Assembly: GCF_003818115.1 (NCBI RefSeq)
Contig: NZ_RPOI01000028.1
Span: forward strand, 1-61,956
Reading direction: 5' to 3'
Source: Citrobacter youngae
GTDB lineage: Bacteria; Pseudomonadota; Gammaproteobacteria; Enterobacterales; Enterobacteriaceae
DNA length: 61,956 nt
Shown: piece by piece, positions 8,966 to 19,022 of the stretch
Numbering within the stretch: position 1 is the first letter of the stretch
Layout of the letters: each line of letters starts with the position of its first letter
Notes under the pieces: generated by a model
The model's database searches: none
Told to the model about the DNA's origin: nothing
What the model saw: the letters and a program-made list of their open reading frames with translations, nothing else
Position numbers and translations under genes: made by a program

Positions 8966-10126
8966 TTATTGGGCTTTCGTGGCAGAGATTTCGGTGTCGG
9001 CAGTTGCTTTAACCTGGACGCCAGGGCGTGCTTTCTGTAAGCCGCTCACGATAACTTTGTCACCCGGTTGCAGACCTTCGCTGATGAGCCACTTGTCGCC
9101 AATGGCTTGTGCGGCAACAACGGCGCGAGACTCAACCTGACTTTTATCGTTAACGACCATCACGGTGGCATCGCCGCGAGGCGTACGTGTTACCCCCTGC
9201 TGCGGAACGAGAATGGCATTTGGCTGAACACCTTCATCAATGCGCGCACGCACGAACATGCCCGGCAGCAGCGTGTGCTGCGGGTTAGGGAAGACGGCCC
9301 TGAGGGTGATGGATCCGGTACTTTCATCAACCGTTACGTCAGAAAATTGCAAAGAGCCTTTCAGTGGGTACGACTGACCATTTTCCATTACCAGTTCGAC
9401 GGTACTGCTGGCGCTGTCTTTATGCAGGCTCCCTTGCTCAACTGACTGTTTGAGGCGCATAAAGTCATTGCTGGACTGCGTTACGTCGACGTAAATAGGA
9501 TCAAGCTGTTGAACGGTAGCAAGCTCAGTCGCCTGGCCATTCGTGACTAATGCGCCTTCGGTGACGTTAGATTTACCGATCCGTCCGCTAATGGGCGATG
9601 TCACTTTGGTGTAGGCCAGGTTAATACGTGCGCTTTCGACCGCGGCTTTTGCTGCGATTACGGATGCATCGGCCTGGCGGGCATCAGCAATGGCCTGATC
9701 GTACTCTTGCTGGCTGATGTACTTAGTGCCTACCAGCGGAACATAACGTTTTACCGTTAAATGCGCGATAGCTGCCGCCGCTTCACTCTTTGCCAGCTCG
9801 CCTTTGGTGCTGTCATAGTCAGCCTGGTAAGTCGCGGGGTCGATCTGATAAAGCGACTGACCTGCTTCAACATCGCTTCCCTCAGTGAAATTCCGTTTAA
9901 GTACAATCCCGCTAACCTGAGGACGGACTTCTGCGATACGAAATGCCGTTGTGCGCCCGGGTAATTCGGTCGTCACGGCTAAGGGCGCCTTTTCGACGAC
10001 ATGGACAGTCACCTGCGGCTCTGCGGGATGAGCTTGTGTTTCTCCCTGATCGTTACAACCGGCGAGTAATGCAGCGGAGATGATGATGAATGAGGGCAGG
10101 AGTGAAAACCTGGCATTTTTCGTCAT
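8966..10126 (-). CDS. acrE: RND efflux periplasmic adaptor lipoprotein AcrE
   Basis: A 386-residue membrane-fusion protein linking AcrF to TolC. The lipoprotein signal ends in LLAGC (Cys24). Lipoyl half-motifs flank an alpha-helical hairpin (around residues 100-170), followed by a beta-barrel region (GRIGKSNVTEGALV onward). It is first in the operon and divergent from acrS across 412 bases. In E. coli the operon is silenced by H-NS and repressed by AcrS; the AT-rich upstream region fits this. Confidence 0.95.
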   Translation of the reverse strand: MTKNARFSLLPSFIIISAALLAGCNDQGETQAHPAEPQVTVHVVEKAPLAVTTELPGRTTAFRIAEVRPQVSGIVLKRNFTEGSDVEAGQSLYQIDPATYQADYDSTKGELAKSEAAAAIAHLTVKRYVPLVGTKYISQQEYDQAIADARQADASVIAAKAAVESARINLAYTKVTSPISGRIGKSNVTEGALVTNGQATELATVQQLDPIYVDVTQSSNDFMRLKQSVEQGSLHKDSASSTVELVMENGQSYPLKGSLQFSDVTVDESTGSITLRAVFPNPQHTLLPGMFVRARIDEGVQPNAILVPQQGVTRTPRGDATVMVVNDKSQVESRAVVAAQAIGDKWLISEGLQPGDKVIVSGLQKARPGVQVKATADTEISATKAQ

Positions 10127-10538
10127 TTCTATTCCTTAAAAAACCGAACGCTCGTTATTAACCGGGTAACGCAGAGGCGATAACGCGCACAAGAAAAATA
10201 ATAGTTGGCTATCCTACAAATTATTAGCTTGCGATGTAAGCAATACTTATTTATGGGCGCGACACACGGCACATAAAAACAAAAAAAGATTAATCCTCTG
10301 CTGTTTTATTATGGTGTTAATAGCAATACTATGATGCGCATAAATACATATTGAAATAAGTATTTGGTTGGTGAATGTATTTAAGGTTTTTATATGCTTT
10401 GTTTATTCGTGTGCAATGTCAGCAATTAACGATTTTAGACCTCGTCTAAATAAACGCTAAGTGATACATTTATTTCGTTTAGCAAATATTAGATAAGAAA
10501 GTTAATCATTCTCCACTCTACTCCGGACAGTCGGAACC
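10127..10538. promoter_or_regulatory. Divergent acrE-acrS control region
   Basis: This 412-base gene-free stretch is clearly AT-rich compared with its surroundings, as expected for an H-NS-bound promoter region. It contains a perfect 7+7 inverted repeat (10434-10450) and an 11-bp inverted pair (AATACTTATTT at 10242, AAATAAGTATT at 10354). No ORF of note was seen. Confidence 0.6.
10434..10450. promoter_or_regulatory. Candidate operator: TTTAGAC-CTC-GTCTAAA
   Basis: A perfect inverted repeat with 7-bp arms and a 3-bp centre, 88 bases before the acrS start. Size and symmetry suit a TetR-family dimer, so AcrS autoregulation is possible. No experimental site is known to me. Confidence 0.45.
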
Positions 10539-11195
10539 ATGGCCAGAAGAACGAAAGCTGATGCTCTCAAAACGCGACAGCACCTGATTGAAACAGCGAT
10601 AGCGCAGTTTGCCGCGCGCGGCGTAAGCAATACGACGCTCAACGACATTGCTGACGCGGCCAACGTTACGCGGGGAGCGCTCTATTGGCATTTCGAAAAT
10701 AAAACGCAGCTTTTTAATGAGCTTTGGTTACAGCAACCGCCCTTGCGCGATCTTATTCAGGAGCGGCTCGTGGGTCGTTGGGGAGATAACCCACTACAGC
10801 GGCTACAAGAAAGATTAGTTGTGGGTTTGCAATATATTGCTGAGAATCCTCGACAGCAGGCATTAATGCAGATTTTATATCATAAATGTGAATTCCATAA
10901 TGATATGATATCGGAACAGACTATTCGTGAAAAAATTGGTATCAACCATCTGGGTATGCGCATTGCCTTGCAGAAATGTATGGACGATGGGCTTATCGCA
11001 ACCAGCCTTGATTTAGACGTTATAATAATTATTCTTCATGGGAGTTTTAGTGGCATTGTTAAGAACTGGCTCATTAATCCAATGAGTTATGATCTTTATA
11101 AACAAGCGCCAGTATTAGTTGATAATGTATTAAAAATGTTAAGCCCTGATGGCTGCATGCTGCAATTGATTCAGGGTGAGGATCAGGCTGGCTAG
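10539..11195 (+). CDS. acrS: TetR-family repressor AcrS (EnvR)
   Basis: A 218-residue TetR/AcrR-type regulator. The N-terminal helix-turn-helix reads TTLNDIADAANVTRGALYWHFENK (about residues 30-53). The C-terminal half is a ligand-binding domain as in AcrR. It begins MARRTKADALKTRQHLIETAI. It is divergent from acrEF. In E. coli AcrS represses acrAB and influences acrEF. Length is close to E. coli AcrS (220). Confidence 0.93.
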   Translation: MARRTKADALKTRQHLIETAIAQFAARGVSNTTLNDIADAANVTRGALYWHFENKTQLFNELWLQQPPLRDLIQERLVGRWGDNPLQRLQERLVVGLQYIAENPRQQALMQILYHKCEFHNDMISEQTIREKIGINHLGMRIALQKCMDDGLIATSLDLDVIIIILHGSFSGIVKNWLINPMSYDLYKQAPVLVDNVLKMLSPDGCMLQLIQGEDQAG

Positions 11196-11248
11196 TTTCT
11201 GCCGCCATGGACTGACGGCAGTTGCAGAACGGTAAGTCACCGGACGTA

Positions 11249-11440
11249 CTATTCGAGGTCGATACAGTTGACCAGCTTGAGGGGATTTACTGAGTTCATA
11301 TTCCGGCACTTATCGTGCTCTGTTGTCATCAACTCTATCCACTGAATGAGTAGCGCATCAAAAAGAAAAACAAAGACAGCAAAAACAACCAGCCACCAAT
11401 ACTTGCGAATCATTACCAAATCCTGTGTATTCATGCCCAA
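11249..11440 (-). CDS. yhdU: Small membrane protein YhdU
   Basis: A protein of 54-63 residues with one N-terminal membrane helix (KYWWLVVFAVFVFLFDALL) and a short tail containing two cysteines (CRNMNSVNPLKLVNC). Three starts are possible. The ATG of MNTQDLV gives 61 residues. The ATG of MIRKYWW has the best ribosome site (AGGA 7 bases upstream) and gives 54. Function unknown. It lies between acrS (convergent) and yhdJ. Confidence 0.8.
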   Translation of the reverse strand: MGMNTQDLVMIRKYWWLVVFAVFVFLFDALLIQWIELMTTEHDKCRNMNSVNPLKLVNCIDLE

Positions 11441-11495
11441 GCGTGCAGGGAATATACACGAAATCTAAAAGCTGAAAAGCAGACTTACAATGCTT

Positions 11496-12380
11496 TTACT
11501 TTGCTGAAATTCCACCGCTCTTTTCCGGTAATCGACTCTTTTTAGACAGGTTTTTCGTCTTGCGCTTTTTCACCTTTGCAAGCTCATTCTCTGAAAAATG
11601 AGAACCAATACTCAATCTTCTGAGCCCCATTTTTACGTATTCGGCATTGATTTCAATCCCGACAAACTTGCGACCTAATTCTACGGCAGTGGCACCGGTT
11701 GTGAAGCTACCGGCAAACGGATCCAGCACTTTGTCATCTGGGTTGGAGGAAGCCAGAATGATGCGCTCCAGCAGGGCTTTGGGTTTCTGCGTGGGGTGGT
11801 TTTCGTATTCATCCATCAGGTAGCGAACACGTGGAAACTCCCAGACATTACCGGGTACTTTTTTATGATTGTAGGGCTGAGGTGGGTTTTTTCTGTAGTC
11901 TATTAGCGCGCGTTTCGCCCCGGTTTTCGCTTCAACCAAAATATCATCACGGTTAAATGTATAACTTTTTGGGTCTTTGACCATCATCAGGATCGGTTCA
12001 TACATGGAGCCAAAGTACTTTTTGGCCTGTACCCCTGAGCTATCATAGGCCCACACAATACGGCTCTTGATGGTAAAAAGCTGTCGACATTTGAGGTCGA
12101 TGTACGGCATGTTCTCCGTACTGTTCATGATGTACATGGTGCCTTGTGGCTTTAATATTCGATGGCATTCATCAATGCACTCGAACAGCGAGGCCAGAAA
12201 GCTCTCTTCGTCCCAGGATTCTACCAACCCGTCAAAGTCTTTCCCGATGTTATAAGGTGGGTCGGCAAAGATCAGATCGATGCTTTCAGACGGCAGCTTT
12301 TTCAGTTCAGTCAGCGCATCACCCTGGATTATCTTTTTTGATTCATCACCAAAGTAGACAGGTTCACATCTCGCTTTCAT
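11496..12380 (-). CDS. yhdJ: DNA adenine methyltransferase YhdJ
   Basis: A beta-class N6-adenine methyltransferase; in E. coli YhdJ acts on the second A of ATGCAT. The catalytic motif DPPY is at residues 40-43 (LIFADPPYNIG), with the AdoMet motif DPFAGSFTTG near residue 222. The start at 12380 (MKARCEP) gives 294 residues, the E. coli length, with GGAGG 9 bases upstream; the frame continues 15 codons further but without support. It is a solitary methyltransferase: no restriction gene is nearby. It follows the fis terminator. Confidence 0.93.
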   Translation of the reverse strand: MKARCEPVYFGDESKKIIQGDALTELKKLPSESIDLIFADPPYNIGKDFDGLVESWDEESFLASLFECIDECHRILKPQGTMYIMNSTENMPYIDLKCRQLFTIKSRIVWAYDSSGVQAKKYFGSMYEPILMMVKDPKSYTFNRDDILVEAKTGAKRALIDYRKNPPQPYNHKKVPGNVWEFPRVRYLMDEYENHPTQKPKALLERIILASSNPDDKVLDPFAGSFTTGATAVELGRKFVGIEINAEYVKMGLRRLSIGSHFSENELAKVKKRKTKNLSKKSRLPEKSGGISAK

Positions 12381-12405
12381 CACCAAAGCCTCCGTGTGAC
12401 GCGAA

Positions 12406-12446
12406 TAAAAAAGGCGCTTCCCCATGCCGAGTAGCGCCTTTTAAAA
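12406..12446 (-). terminator. Terminator of dusB-fis
   Basis: AAAAAAGGCGCT and AGCGCCTTTT form a strong hairpin with A/T runs between fis and yhdJ. Any yhdJ promoter must overlap it. Confidence 0.88.
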
Positions 12447-12467
12447 CAAACATTTCGCTGATTAGTA

Positions 12468-12764
12468 TCAGTTCATGCCGTATTTTTTCAGTTTTTTACG
12501 CAGCGTACCACGGTTGATGCCCATCATCAGGGCAGCACGGGTCTGGTTACCGCGGGTGTATTGCATCACCATGTCCAACAGGGGCTGTTCTACTTCAGCC
12601 AGTACCAGCTCATAGAGATCGTTAACATCCTGACCATTCAATTGAGCAAAATAGTTCTTCAGTGCCTGTTTAACCGAGTCACGCAGGGGTTTTTGAGTTA
12701 CCTGATCCTGAGAGTTAACGGTAGAAACGGTCAGTACGTCAGAATTTACGCGTTGTTCGAACAT
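12468..12764 (-). CDS. fis: Nucleoid protein Fis
   Basis: A 98-residue Fis, apparently identical to the E. coli protein as I know it. The N-terminal beta-hairpin (residues 1-26) contacts DNA invertases. The C-terminal helix-turn-helix [24 protein letters not shown] (about 73-96) binds DNA. It bends DNA, activates rRNA promoters and shapes the nucleoid in fast growth. It is co-transcribed after dusB and followed by its own terminator. Confidence 0.98.
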
Positions 12765-12789
12765 AGTTCTGTCAGCTCTTTATTTCTGT

Positions 12790-13755
12790 TTACGCAAAAT
12801 TTTCGAAGTATGCCTCCAACGCCGCCAGCTGTTCGCTGGAGTCTTCAATGGCGTTGAATGTGCGCCGAAACTGGTCATCCGGAGCGTGTTCCTGGAGATA
12901 CCAGGATACGTGTTTACGCGCAATTCGGTACCCTTTTGCCTGACCATAAAAGTCGTGCAATTCCCGAACATGCGCACAAAGCAAGCGCTTCACCTCTGCC
13001 AGAGGCAGCGGGGGCAGCAGCTCCCCAGTGTCCAGATAATGCTGGATTTCCCGAAAGATCCAGGGTCTTCCCTGAGCTGCACGTCCTATCATCAGGGCAT
13101 CCGCCCCCGTATAGTCGAGTACAGCTCTGGCTTTATGCGGGTCAGTAATGTCGCCATTCGCGATAATCGGAATGGAAACTTTCTGCTTAACTGCCCGAAT
13201 ACTGTCGTACTCAGCATCTCCATTGAACAAACAGGCGCGGGTGCGTCCATGAATGGTCAGAGCCTGAATGCCACAGTCTTCAGCCAGTTGGGCAATCTCT
13301 ACGCAGTTACGGTGTTCCGGAGCCCAGCCGGTGCGAATCTTGAGTGTGACAGGAACGTCCACTGCATTGACGACCTCGGTTAGTATCGATTTCACTAAAT
13401 CCGGGTACTGCAAGAGGGCTGAACCTGCGAGCTTGCGATTCACTTTTTTAGCCGGACACCCCATATTGATATCAATAATCTGGGCGCCGCTTTCCACGTT
13501 AATACGTGCGGCATCAGCCATCTCAACAGGATCGCTACCGGCAATTTGCACCGTGCGAATTCCTGGCTCATTAACGTGCACCATACGTAAACGAGATTTG
13601 TCGCTTTCCCAAACCTGCGGGTTAGAAGACATCATCTCGGATACCGTCAATCCTGCTCCCATCTCATAGCACAGCGTCCTGAATGGTCTGTCAGTGATGC
13701 CAGCCATAGGTGCTGCGATCAGGCGATTTCTGAGCTGGTATTGTCCGATGCGCAT
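12790..13755 (-). CDS. dusB: tRNA-dihydrouridine synthase B
   Basis: A 321-residue FMN enzyme that reduces uridine in tRNA (U17 in E. coli). It has the TIM-barrel signature [20 protein letters not shown] with the catalytic cysteine, and phosphate-binding IIANGDITD and [14 protein letters not shown]. It is the first gene of the dusB-fis operon, 25 bases before fis, behind the growth-rate-regulated fis promoter. Confidence 0.96.
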   Translation of the reverse strand: MRIGQYQLRNRLIAAPMAGITDRPFRTLCYEMGAGLTVSEMMSSNPQVWESDKSRLRMVHVNEPGIRTVQIAGSDPVEMADAARINVESGAQIIDINMGCPAKKVNRKLAGSALLQYPDLVKSILTEVVNAVDVPVTLKIRTGWAPEHRNCVEIAQLAEDCGIQALTIHGRTRACLFNGDAEYDSIRAVKQKVSIPIIANGDITDPHKARAVLDYTGADALMIGRAAQGRPWIFREIQHYLDTGELLPPLPLAEVKRLLCAHVRELHDFYGQAKGYRIARKHVSWYLQEHAPDDQFRRTFNAIEDSSEQLAALEAYFENFA

Positions 13756-13794
13756 GAGTTAAGAAATGACCATACTGTGACTGCAAGGCGGCGT

Positions 13795-13823
13795 ATATTA
13801 CGCATTTTTTGCATGAGATGAAA
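13795..13823 (-). promoter_or_regulatory. dusB-fis promoter
   Basis: On the minus strand TTTCAT, 17 bases, TAATAT, followed by the GC-rich discriminator ACGCCGCC. This matches the E. coli fis promoter architecture, where the discriminator gives stringent (ppGpp) control. The remainder of 13756-14115 contains upstream control sequence and no gene. Confidence 0.85.
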
Positions 13824-14115
13824 GGCCAAACTTTGACCAATCCACTGAGGTGGATCAATGAATTGCTGACTAAGTACACAGTTTCAAATTAAAAGCTTTA
13901 ATAATCATTTGGATACGTAGTTGCGCTAATTTATCATCCGTTTATAAATTCCGAAAACTTCTCTTTTTTTATTGCGCTCAGGCTCAGGACATCAGGATAA
14001 AAAGCTGTTTTTGTGTACAAATAGTGACTTTGTAATGCGATCTCGCTCTCATTTCCGCAAATAATTTTGCGAAAACGAAAGCGATTTTGGGGTTAGCGAT
14101 AGTAACGCGTGACGA

Positions 14116-14997
14116 TTATTTTTTCTGACCGGTAATACGGCACCACTCTTCTTTTTCGATGACCGGATCGAGTGTAAAGAGATCGGCATAGGCCTCACAG
14201 ACGCTTTCCGCCTGGCTGGCAAGAATGCCAGAAAGCCCCAGTAGACCGCCCTCAACAGGCAGTACGCTGATTAACGGCGCCAGTTCACGTAATGGGCCCG
14301 CGAGGATGTTGGCGACCACCACGTCGGCTTTCATGGCTTCTGGCTGGTCTTTCGGCAGATAAAGCTCCAGACGCTCAGAAACGCCATTACGCTGGGCGTT
14401 ATCACGGCTGGCCTGAATCGCTTGTGGATCGATATCCACGCCGATGGCTTTCGCTGCGCCCAGTTTCAATGCCGCAATGGCCAGAATGCCGGAGCCGCAG
14501 CCAAAGTCGATAACCGTTTTGCCGTTAAGATCGAGACCGTCCAGCCATTGCAGACACAGAGAAGTAGTAGGGTGAGTACCAGTACCAAACGCCAGACCCG
14601 GGTCCAGCATTACATTGACGGCGTTCTCATCCGGGACATCGCGCCAGCTCGGGCAAATCCACAGGCGTTCGCCAAAGCGCATCGGATGGAAGTTATCCAT
14701 CCATTCGCGTTCCCAGTCTTTATCTTCAAGCTGTTCGATTTTATGCGCGAAGCCTTCACCCAGCAGCGGATGCTGCTCCAGAATGGCAACGACTTCTTTC
14801 ATGTCGGTTTCTGCGTCGAACAAGCCGATAACATCGGTATCGCCCCACAGGCGAGTCTCGCCCGGCAGAGGCTCGAACACCGGCGTATCATGCGTATCCT
14901 GGAAAGTGATGGAAACGGAGCCCGCTTCCATCAGTGCATCGCTTAACTCTTCTGCGTTAGCACCCGTTGTGTTCAGTTTCAGTTGGATCCATGGCAT
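14116..14997 (-). CDS. prmA: Ribosomal protein L11 methyltransferase
   Basis: A 293-residue AdoMet methyltransferase that trimethylates ribosomal protein L11. The AdoMet motif is [16 protein letters not shown] (about residues 163-178). The N-terminal substrate-recognition domain begins [10 protein letters not shown]. The family motif [16 protein letters not shown] is present. The length equals E. coli PrmA. It lies 11 bases after panF, so the two are co-transcribed. Confidence 0.96.
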   Translation of the reverse strand: MPWIQLKLNTTGANAEELSDALMEAGSVSITFQDTHDTPVFEPLPGETRLWGDTDVIGLFDAETDMKEVVAILEQHPLLGEGFAHKIEQLEDKDWEREWMDNFHPMRFGERLWICPSWRDVPDENAVNVMLDPGLAFGTGTHPTTSLCLQWLDGLDLNGKTVIDFGCGSGILAIAALKLGAAKAIGVDIDPQAIQASRDNAQRNGVSERLELYLPKDQPEAMKADVVVANILAGPLRELAPLISVLPVEGGLLGLSGILASQAESVCEAYADLFTLDPVIEKEEWCRITGQKK

Positions 14998-15008
14998 GGC
15001 AAAACTCT

Positions 15009-16460
15009 TTATTTATCAGTAGTCAATATGGCAGCTTGCGGGACGGTAGAACCGAAACGGTTTCCGACCAGGAAAGCCAGCAAACTTATCAGCAACGAGG
15101 GCACGATCGGATGGAAGCCCAGGTACTGAACGTTAAAGGTAGCAAGTACGGCATACAACACGCCGCCGACAATCATCGCGCTCAATGCGCCAGTCGCGTT
15201 TGCTCGCTCCCAGTACAGGCCCAGCACCAGCGGCCACAGGAAGACCGCTTCCAATCCGCCAAACGCCAGCAGGTTGAGCCAGATAATCATCTCTGGCGGT
15301 TTCCAGGCGGCCAGCAGCAGTAACGCGCCGAGCAGCAGGGTAATCACGGCCGACATGCGTTTCAGCCGGGTTTCGTTTTTCAACTGTTCCGGACGAAGGT
15401 TCAGGTACAGATCCTTAATGATCGTAGCGGAACTTTGCAGCAATTGGGCATTGATCGTTGACATGATCGCGGCCATGGGTGCCGCGAGGAAGATCCCGGC
15501 AGCTACCGGTGGCAACACTTTGACCATCAGGGTCGGGATCACCAGATCCGGTACCGTCAGGTCAGGGATCACCGCACGTCCCAACGCACCCGCCAGATGC
15601 ATGCCAAACATCAGGATCGCCACCACGATGGTGCCGATGATAATCCCACGATGTACCGCTTTACTGTCTTTATAGGAGATACAGCGTACCGCCGTATGCG
15701 GCAGTCCAATTACGCCAAAACACACCAGTACCCAGAATGAGGTCATAAACGTGGGTGACAGAATGTCATCCGCGCCCTGCGGTGAGACCAGTTTCGGGTC
15801 GATGGTTTGCAGGGTTACTACCGCATTGCTAAGGCCGCCGGCGGCATGAACGACGCCGACCAGCAGAACGATAGTCCCAATCAGCATTACCATGCCTTGC
15901 ATGGTGTCGTTCAGTACGCTGGCGCGAAATCCGCCGAATGCCGTATATAAAGCGATACTGACGCCAAAGATCAGCAGACCGGTTTCGTAAGGAATACCCG
16001 CAGCCGTTTCCAGCAAACGTGCGCCGCCAATAAACTGTACGGTCATTGCTCCGACAAACGCGACCAGCAGGCTAAGACTTGCCAGCCACACCAGTAGACG
16101 GCTCTGGTAGCGGGCGAACAGCATGTCGTTAAGGGTAACGGCATTATAACGGCGCGCCAGAATGGCGAATTTCTTCCCGAGGATCCCCAAAGAGAGCCAG
16201 ACGGCAGGCAACTGGATCATCGCCAGTAATACCCATCCCAATCCGTATTTATAAGCCGCGCCAGGGCCGCCAATAAACGAACTGGCGCTAATGTAGGTTG
16301 CCGTTAGCGTCATGGCTAACACGACCCCGCCCATCGAGCGGCTGCCGAGGAAATATTCGTTCAGGAAAGTACCGGTCGATCTCTTACGCATAGCGTAAAC
16401 AGAGAGACCGAAGACCACCAACAGATAGGCGACCAGCGGCAAAATAACTTCAAGCTGCAT
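15009..16460 (-). CDS. panF: Sodium/pantothenate symporter
   Basis: A 483-residue SSS-family symporter importing pantothenate for coenzyme A synthesis. It has about 13 membrane helices and the family stretch [21 protein letters not shown]. The start MQLEVILP at 16460 is preferred because it gives the E. coli length; another ATG lies two codons upstream. It overlaps the yhdT stop by 11 bases, which implies coupled translation. Confidence 0.96.
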   Translation of the reverse strand: MQLEVILPLVAYLLVVFGLSVYAMRKRSTGTFLNEYFLGSRSMGGVVLAMTLTATYISASSFIGGPGAAYKYGLGWVLLAMIQLPAVWLSLGILGKKFAILARRYNAVTLNDMLFARYQSRLLVWLASLSLLVAFVGAMTVQFIGGARLLETAAGIPYETGLLIFGVSIALYTAFGGFRASVLNDTMQGMVMLIGTIVLLVGVVHAAGGLSNAVVTLQTIDPKLVSPQGADDILSPTFMTSFWVLVCFGVIGLPHTAVRCISYKDSKAVHRGIIIGTIVVAILMFGMHLAGALGRAVIPDLTVPDLVIPTLMVKVLPPVAAGIFLAAPMAAIMSTINAQLLQSSATIIKDLYLNLRPEQLKNETRLKRMSAVITLLLGALLLLAAWKPPEMIIWLNLLAFGGLEAVFLWPLVLGLYWERANATGALSAMIVGGVLYAVLATFNVQYLGFHPIVPSLLISLLAFLVGNRFGSTVPQAAILTTDK

Positions 16461-16692
16461 CGTCATCCTCCAACGGAATGTCGCGATAGATAAACTTCAC
16501 CATCGCCCAGCACAGTACGATGAAAACCAGCGGCGTTAGCAGGCAGGCCATTTCGAACCAGTGCGGTAAGCCGGTAAAACCGAGCGCGGAATCTGGTAAG
16601 TAAGCGGTTACTAACCATGTGGCAAGATATAAAAGGGTCAGCCACAGCGCCCAGCGCGCCTCTTTATGGGCCTGAACAAAACGAGCGTCCAT
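16450..16692 (-). CDS. yhdT: Small membrane protein YhdT (DUF997)
   Basis: An 80-residue protein with two membrane helices (LWLTLLYLATWLVTAYL and FEMACLLTPLVFIVLCWAMVKF) and an acidic tail [10 protein letters not shown]. Such proteins sit directly before panF and overlap it, as here. It may be an accessory subunit of the symporter, but this is unproven. It follows the accBC terminator, and a TACAAT -10-like box lies upstream. Confidence 0.9.
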   Translation of the reverse strand: MDARFVQAHKEARWALWLTLLYLATWLVTAYLPDSALGFTGLPHWFEMACLLTPLVFIVLCWAMVKFIYRDIPLEDDDAA

Positions 16693-16756
16693 TTTTTGTC
16701 CCTTGTGGATAAAGAAAGCGGGGATTGTACCTTATGGCGCGTTCGGGAGGGGAGAA

Positions 16757-16789
16757 AAACAAAAGGCCGGAATTTCCGGCCTTTTCGGT
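16757..16789 (-). terminator. Terminator of accBC
   Basis: AAAAGGCCGGAA, then TTCCGGCCTTTT: a strong, nearly perfect palindrome with A/T flanks, directly after accC. Confidence 0.88.
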
Positions 16790-16799
16790 TAACACATGC

Positions 16800-18149
16800 T
16801 TACTTTTCCTGAAGTCCGAGTTTTTTCTCCAGATAGTGGATATTGGTTCCACCATGCTGGAAGTGCTCGTCATTCATGATGCGGATCTGCAGATCAACGT
16901 TGGTTTTGATACCGTCGATGATCAGTTCCTGCAATGCGTTTTTCATACGGGCGATCGCTACGTCGCGGTTTTCGCCGTAGCAAATCAGCTTACCGATCAT
17001 TGAGTCATAGTACGGAGGTACTGTGTAGCCTGCGTAAATATGAGACTCCCAGCGCACACCAAAGCCACCCGGCGCGTGGAAACGCGTGATTTTACCCGGG
17101 CTTGGCAGGAAGGTGTTCGGGTCTTCGGCGTTGATACGGCATTCTACCGCATGGCCTTTAACCACAACCTCATCCTGCTTGATGGACAGCGGTTGTCCTG
17201 CCGCGATACGCAGCTGCTCTTTGATCAGGTCAACGCCGGTGATCATTTCGGTTACCGGGTGTTCAACCTGAATACGGGTGTTCATCTCAATGAAGTAGAA
17301 CTCGCCGTTTTCGAACAGGAACTCGAAAGTACCTGCCCCGCGATAGCCGATATCAACGCACGCTTTGGCGCAACGCTCGCCGATGTAGCGACGCAGTTCC
17401 GGGGTAATACCCGGCGCAGGTGCTTCTTCGACGACTTTCTGGTGACGACGCTGCATGGAGCAGTCACGTTCAGCCAGATAAATCGCGTTACCCTGACCGT
17501 CAGCCAGCACCTGAATTTCGATGTGGCGTGGGTTTTCCAGGTACTTCTCCATGTAAACCATGTCGTTGTTGAAAGCCGCTTTCGCTTCCGCTTTGGTCAT
17601 GGAGATGGATTGTGCCAGTTCGGCATCGCTGCGCACGACGCGCATACCGCGACCGCCGCCGCCGCCGGAGGCTTTGATGATAACCGGGTAGCCGATACGT
17701 TTAGCATGAGCGCGGTTAGCGTCCATGTCATCGCCCAGCGGGCCGTCAGAGCCTGGAACGGTCGGTACGCCAGCTTTCTTCATCGCGGTGATCGCGGACA
17801 CTTTGTCGCCCATCAGGCGGATAGTGTCGGCTTTCGGGCCGATGAAGATAAAACCAGAACGTTCTACCTGTTCAGCGAAGTTGGCGTTCTCAGAGAGGAA
17901 GCCATAACCCGGGTGGATTGCCACTGCGCCGGTGATTTCAGCGGCGCTAATGATTGCCGGGATGTTCAGATAGCTTTTTACGGACGCAGCCGGGCCAATA
18001 CAGACCGTCTCATCCGCCAGCAATACGTGTTTTAAATCGCGATCCGCGCTTGAGTGCACGGCGACAGTCTTGATGCCCAGTTCTTTACAGGCACGAAGAA
18101 TACGCAAGGCAATCTCGCCGCGGTTAGCGATGACAATTTTATCCAACAT
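16800..18149 (-). CDS. accC: Biotin carboxylase (acetyl-CoA carboxylase subunit)
   Basis: A 449-residue ATP-grasp enzyme that carboxylates biotin on AccB, the first half of the committed step of fatty-acid synthesis. It has the N-terminal [17 protein letters not shown], the ATP-binding loop [12 protein letters not shown] and the catalytic region [15 protein letters not shown]. The start at 18149 gives the E. coli length; the open frame extends 13 codons further without support. It follows accB by 10 bases. Confidence 0.98.
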   Translation of the reverse strand: MLDKIVIANRGEIALRILRACKELGIKTVAVHSSADRDLKHVLLADETVCIGPAASVKSYLNIPAIISAAEITGAVAIHPGYGFLSENANFAEQVERSGFIFIGPKADTIRLMGDKVSAITAMKKAGVPTVPGSDGPLGDDMDANRAHAKRIGYPVIIKASGGGGGRGMRVVRSDAELAQSISMTKAEAKAAFNNDMVYMEKYLENPRHIEIQVLADGQGNAIYLAERDCSMQRRHQKVVEEAPAPGITPELRRYIGERCAKACVDIGYRGAGTFEFLFENGEFYFIEMNTRIQVEHPVTEMITGVDLIKEQLRIAAGQPLSIKQDEVVVKGHAVECRINAEDPNTFLPSPGKITRFHAPGGFGVRWESHIYAGYTVPPYYDSMIGKLICYGENRDVAIARMKNALQELIIDGIKTNVDLQIRIMNDEHFQHGGTNIHYLEKKLGLQEK

Positions 18150-18159
18150 GTTCGCCTCG

Positions 18160-18630
18160 TTATTCGATGACGACCAGCGGCTCGTCAAATTCTACCGGTT
18201 GACCACTTTCTACCAGAATCGCTTTCACTACGCCGGATTTGTCGGCTTCGATCTGGTTCATCATTTTCATGGCTTCAACGATGCACAGGGTATCGCCCGC
18301 ATTCACTTTCTGGCCGATTTCGATGAACGCTTTAGCATCCGGGCTCGGGGTGCGGTAGAACGTACCAACCATTGGGGAGCGTACGATGTGACCACTGATT
18401 TCCGCTGCTGCCGGCGCTTCCATACTTGGAGTGGCAGTTTGTGCGACAGCGTTAGACAGAGCTGGCTGCTGCATCACTGGTGCAGCATAAGCCTGTTGCA
18501 TCATTGGAAAACTTGCAGCTGGCGCTGCACGGCTGATGCGTACAGACTCTTCGCCTTCAGAAATTTCCAGTTCGGAGATGCCTGATTCTTCAACCAGCTC
18601 GATCAGTTTTTTAATCTTACGAATATCCAT
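18160..18630 (-). CDS. accB: Biotin carboxyl carrier protein
   Basis: A 156-residue carrier. The biotinylated lysine is K122 in EAMKMMN. An N-terminal dimerisation segment is followed by an Ala/Pro/Gln-rich linker (about 40-75) and the biotinyl domain with its thumb. It is first in accBC. In E. coli AccB represses its own operon. No aroQ gene lies upstream, although aroQ-accB is the order in many gammaproteobacteria. Confidence 0.98.
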   Translation of the reverse strand: MDIRKIKKLIELVEESGISELEISEGEESVRISRAAPAASFPMMQQAYAAPVMQQPALSNAVAQTATPSMEAPAAAEISGHIVRSPMVGTFYRTPSPDAKAFIEIGQKVNAGDTLCIVEAMKMMNQIEADKSGVVKAILVESGQPVEFDEPLVVIE

Positions 18631-19022
18631 GAGTGGGTTCCGTACTCTTTGTTTAGTGAGATTGTGACAGGCGTTTTACCGCCGTCTGTATAGCATTTTT
18701 ATAACAGTGAGTGACAAGATGCCACGCATCTCAGGCGTTGCACTGCGTGCTGCGGCCATTATATGAGATTGCCAGACTTGTTAGTCATTGTGCGGCTATC
18801 TTCTGCCATTTTCGGGTAAAAGACAAAATATACCTTCAATATGCGATTGTCACCCTTTCTGCGCTGTAAAAACGCTACCGGGGAGAGCAAAGGCGCACAT
18901 TATAACTATTTCGTAGCAATTGGCAGCTAAATACTGGTCTTATCAGGGAAGATAATCAACCGCTGGCATGTAAAGAACATGGGTTCGTCTGTGTTTTGCA
19001 ACGTACTGCACATATCGTGTAA
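18631..19022 (-). promoter_or_regulatory. accB leader and promoter region
   Basis: 392 bases without a credible gene. On the minus strand TATAAT occurs at 18758-18763 (CATATAATGG), preceded by a weak TGACTA about 18 bases upstream. This would give a leader of roughly 120 bases. E. coli accBC also has a long leader. The 18943 end abuts msrQ transcription, with no clear terminator seen. Confidence 0.5.

Noticed and set aside
11496-12380. YhdJ as part of a restriction or phage-defence system
   Set aside because: No restriction enzyme or defence gene is near; yhdJ between yhdU and fis is its normal place in E. coli as a solitary methyltransferase.
17040-18035. 331-codon frame on the plus strand across accC
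   Set aside because: It is antisense to a well-conserved gene; long opposite-strand frames are common in such GC-rich coding regions.
18631-19022. A hidden aroQ gene upstream of accB
   Set aside because: No frame of about 150 codons or dehydroquinase motif is present in either strand.
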